A stretch of 64,000 nt of DNA from Guillardia theta CCMP2712 (Eukaryota; Cryptophyceae; Pyrenomonadales; Geminigeraceae). Positions 63,609 to 64,000 of the stretch are shown in pieces (position 1 is the stretch's first letter; each line of letters begins with the position of its first letter). Both the position numbers and the translations under genes were made by a program. A model generated the notes under the pieces. It was not told the origin of the DNA. It did no database searches and saw only the letters and a list, made by a program, of their open reading frames with translations. The DNA lies in contig NW_005434661.1 in assembly GCF_000315625.1 (NCBI RefSeq), positions 609,998 to 673,997 of the forward strand. The letters are read 5' to 3'.

Positions 63609-64000
63609 GGAATAAGGAACCTGCCCTGGAATAAGGAACTCAGCGGCGGGGCAGGTTCTAATAAGGCACTGAGGTTCCTTATTATTCCAGGGCAGGTTCC
63701 TTATTCCAAGGGAGGTTCCTTATTCCAAGGCAGGTTCCTTATTCCAAGGGAGGTCCCTATTCCGGGCCAAGGCAGGTTCCTTATTCCAAGGCAGGTTCCT
63801 TATCATGTATCTCCAAGGGAGGTTCCTTATTCCAAGGGAGGTTCCTTATTCCAAGGCAGGTTCCTTACTAAGTTATTCCAAGGGAGGTTCCTTATTCCAA
63901 GGGAGGTTCCTTATTCCAAGGGAGGTTCCTTATTCCAAGGGAGGTTCCTTATTCCAAGCCTTGAAGGGAGGCGGGTTCCTTATTCCAAGGCAGGTTCCCG
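63609..64000. repeat. 20-bp tandem array with inverted first copies, running off the right edge
   Basis: The unit is GGTTCCTTATTCCAAGGGAG or its GGCAG variant, about 17 copies, some with insertions (TCATGTATCTC near 63805, TAAGTTA near 63870). The first copies (63609-63640, GGAATAAGGAACCTGCCCT) are in the opposite orientation, so the left end is an inverted repeat around a GC-rich centre (CAGCGGCGGGGC). The array begins about 120 bases upstream of the NTPase start. Confidence 0.95.

Noticed and set aside
63609-64000. CRISPR array
   Set aside because: Units follow each other directly with no unique spacers, the genome is eukaryotic, and no cas genes are present.

Overview
This is eukaryotic nuclear DNA. 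Most genes are broken by GT-AG introns, many only 35-60 nt long. Homologues of PHB2, PPT1, XPC/RAD4, THUMPD1, COMMD, JmjC, RWP-RK and SNF2 proteins are visible, genes lie on both strands, and there are no operons or bacterial ribosome sites. Several proteins begin with a secretory signal, and in at least one the predicted cleavage site is followed by Phe, as in the bipartite plastid leaders of algae with red-type complex plastids. Purine-rich simple repeats are everywhere. The best guess is a cryptophyte alga such as Guillardia theta; this is inference from style, not a database match.

Layout. 0-7 kb (-): HLTF/RAD5-type SNF2 ATPase running off the left edge, with a signal-like N-terminus. 7.5-9.6 kb (+): RING-like coiled-coil protein. 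10.3-13.2 kb (-): an AROM-derived protein (shikimate kinase, dehydroquinase and shikimate dehydrogenase regions) that has lost key catalytic residues. 13.5 kb: solo LTR. 14.2-16.7 kb (-): trypsin-like protease that appears to be spliced to an ectodomain, a membrane segment and a tail. 17.8-18.8 kb (+): small Cys-rich membrane protein. 19.1-20.9 kb (-): THUMPD1-like. 21.6-24.6 kb (+): acidic protein with a Glu-Gln repeat and an assembly gap. 24.8-27.0 kb (-): secreted methyltransferase-like protein. 27.3-28.3 kb (+): secreted cyclophilin. 28.7-30.5 kb (+): UPF0301/AlgH protein with an extra C-terminal region. 30.5-32.5 kb (-): membrane-anchored coiled coil. 33.6-38.5 kb: three small genes, including an RWP-RK protein, and a large EF-hand/leucine-rich-repeat protein.

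39.0-40.6 kb: a complete miniature LTR retrotransposon with a half-tRNA primer site of the copia type. 41.1-43.2 kb (+): prohibitin with an apparent one-base frameshift. 43.2-44.3 kb (-): palmitoyl-protein thioesterase. 44.5-45.6 kb (+): COMM-domain protein. 45.8-52.8 kb (-): XPC/RAD4. 53.1-55.8 kb (+): leucine-rich-repeat protein. 56.0-58.0 kb (-): JmjN-JmjC protein with a Cys-rich zinc region. 59.7 kb (+): small hypothetical. 61.4-63.5 kb (-): Crinkler/RHS-like P-loop NTPase with a plastid-type leader. 63.6-64.0 kb: tandem array with an inverted head.

The genes do not form one pathway. The strongest unusual items are the AROM-like pseudoenzyme, the NTPase with a plastid leader, the miniature retrotransposon with its solo LTR, and the fused membrane protease. 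Exon boundaries were read by eye from splice signals and frame continuity and need transcript support.
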